Source of the DNA: Xanthobacteraceae bacterium
Lineage (GTDB): Bacteria; Pseudomonadota; Alphaproteobacteria; Rhizobiales; Xanthobacteraceae
Assembly: GCA_030044035.1 (NCBI GenBank)
Contig: JASHWN010000581.1
Span: 1 to 5,834, forward strand
DNA: 5,834 nt
Direction of reading: 5' to 3'
Positions 5,081 through 5,834 of this stretch are shown one piece after another (position 1 is the stretch's first letter; each line of letters begins with the position of its first letter). Position numbers and translations under genes: made by a program. A model generated the notes under the pieces. That model made no database searches. It saw only the letters and a list, made by a program, of their open reading frames with translations, and had not been told where the DNA came from.

Positions 5081-5826
5081 GTCTGCTTCGCGTCGAAAAC
5101 GTATCCAAGCGATTCGGCAGCCTCGTTGCCGTCAGCGATGTGTCGATGACGGTCGAGCCGGGTGAATTGCGGGCGGTGATCGGACCAAATGGCGCCGGCA
5201 AGACCACGTTCTTCAACCTGATCACCGGATTTTTTCCGCCAAGCGCAGGCCGCATAATTTTTGACGGCGAGGACATCACCCCGCTGTTGCCGGCGCGACG
5301 CGTGTGGCGCGGCATCGCCCGCACCTTTCAAATCACCGAAGTGTTCCCCGAACTGACCGTTCACGAGAATCTTCGCATTCCCATCGAAGTGGCGTCTGGC
5401 TTTCGCTTGCAGCCGTGGCTGTCGCGCGACGCCGACGCGAAGGTTCGAGCACGTGTCGAAGAACTCCTCGCCATGGGCGGGCTGTGCGAGAAGGCGGCCC
5501 GCTTCGTCGGCGAGCTTGCGCACGGCGATCAGCGCGCCACCGAGATCATGATGTCGATCGCGCTCAATCCGCGCCTGTTGTTGCTCGATGAGCCGACCGC
5601 TGGGATGGGCGAGCAGGAGACGTTCGACATCATTCAGCTGGTCCGGCGTCTGCACAGGGACAGCAAACTGACGATCGTGCTGATTGAACATGACATGCGC
5701 GTAGTCTTTCATCTCGCCGACCGCATCATGGTACTGGACCAAGGCAAGTTCCTGGCCGAAGGCACACCGCAGGAAATCGCCGACAACGAGTCGGTGCAGG
5801 CCGCCTATTTGGGTAAGGCCGCATGA
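5077..5826 (+). CDS. livG: branched-chain amino acid-type ABC transporter ATP-binding protein, LivG family
   Basis: Cytoplasmic ATPase that powers import through LivH/LivM, normally as a heterodimer with LivF. It has 249 residues, full length for the family. Walker A is GPNGAGKT (36-43), the Q-loop glutamine is Q85 in ARTFQ, Walker B is LLLLDEP (167-173) with catalytic E172, and the H-loop is H205 in IEHDM. The signature motif is LAHGDQ (147-152) in place of the usual LSxGQ/LSYGEQ, with Ala for Ser and Asp for Gln/Glu; related HAAT ATPases are known to vary here. The C-terminal GTPQEIADNESVQAAYLG is typical of LivG rather than LivF. The start ATG overlaps the livM stop (ATGA) and has AAGG 7 nt upstream. 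All catalytic residues are present. Confidence 0.95.
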   Translation: MSLLRVENVSKRFGSLVAVSDVSMTVEPGELRAVIGPNGAGKTTFFNLITGFFPPSAGRIIFDGEDITPLLPARRVWRGIARTFQITEVFPELTVHENLRIPIEVASGFRLQPWLSRDADAKVRARVEELLAMGGLCEKAARFVGELAHGDQRATEIMMSIALNPRLLLLDEPTAGMGEQETFDIIQLVRRLHRDSKLTIVLIEHDMRVVFHLADRIMVLDQGKFLAEGTPQEIADNESVQAAYLGKAA

Positions 5827-5834
5827 GCGCCGCA
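5823..5834 (+). CDS. start of the next operon gene, probably the LivF-type ATPase (partial, four codons)
   Basis: ATG 5823 overlaps the livG stop codon as ATGA, with AAGG 4 nt upstream, and the frame reads M-S-A-A to the window end. The junction copies that between livM and livG. In HAAT operons the gene after livG is usually livF, the second ATPase; this identity rests on gene order, not on protein sequence. Confidence 0.6.

Noticed and set aside
4121..5742. Long minus-strand open frames opposite livM and livG (214 and 259 codons)
   Set aside because: Both lie opposite well-supported transporter genes and have no recognisable domain or SD evidence.
1..5834. tRNA/rRNA genes, insertion sequences, CRISPR arrays, phage or defence genes
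   Set aside because: No cloverleaf, transposase, terminal repeats or regularly spaced repeats were seen on reading either strand.

Overview
The window is GC-rich, with strong third-position GC bias and tightly packed operon junctions. Gene content and style (a Liv-type ABC operon with a twin-arginine-like binding-protein leader, next to a zinc alcohol dehydrogenase) suggest an alphaproteobacterium of the Rhizobiales, such as the Bradyrhizobium/Rhodopseudomonas/Xanthobacteraceae group. This is inferred from composition and recalled family resemblance; no search was run.

Layout. On the left (1-939, minus strand) is a zinc-dependent medium-chain dehydrogenase that lacks its C-terminus because the window ends there. 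Its GTG start, Shine-Dalgarno (SD) sequence and a credible sigma70 promoter lie in a short divergent spacer (940-1062). Reading rightward from that spacer is a small cysteine-containing conserved hypothetical protein (about 1063-1377). A non-coding stretch of about 450 bases follows (1378-1825). It holds a perfect 8-bp palindrome, GC-rich hairpins and an AT-rich island with operator-like repeats.

The rest is the larger part of a branched-chain amino acid/amide-type (HAAT) ABC importer: substrate-binding protein (1826-3094), intrinsic terminator (3108-3139), LivH-type permease (3258-4124), LivM-type permease (4124-5080), LivG-type ATPase (5077-5826), and the first four codons of the next gene, almost certainly the LivF-type ATPase (from 5823). 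From livH onward the genes overlap by 1 or 4 bases, so they form one translationally coupled unit. The binding protein is separated from them by a terminator, which would let it be made in excess of the membrane complex.

How they work together: the exported binding protein captures a small organic solute in the periplasm and hands it to the LivH/LivM channel, and the LivG/LivF ATPases power import. The substrate cannot be read from the sequence. HAAT systems carry branched-chain amino acids, amides, urea or aromatic acids. The neighbouring dehydrogenase could act on the imported compound or a derivative, but it is divergently transcribed and the link is only contextual. I see no mobile element, RNA gene, CRISPR array or defence system, and no clearly new multi-gene system. 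The points most worth a second look are the uncharacterised Cys protein, the TTGCAAT tandem site before the binding protein, the terminator inside the operon and the predicted NADP preference of the dehydrogenase.
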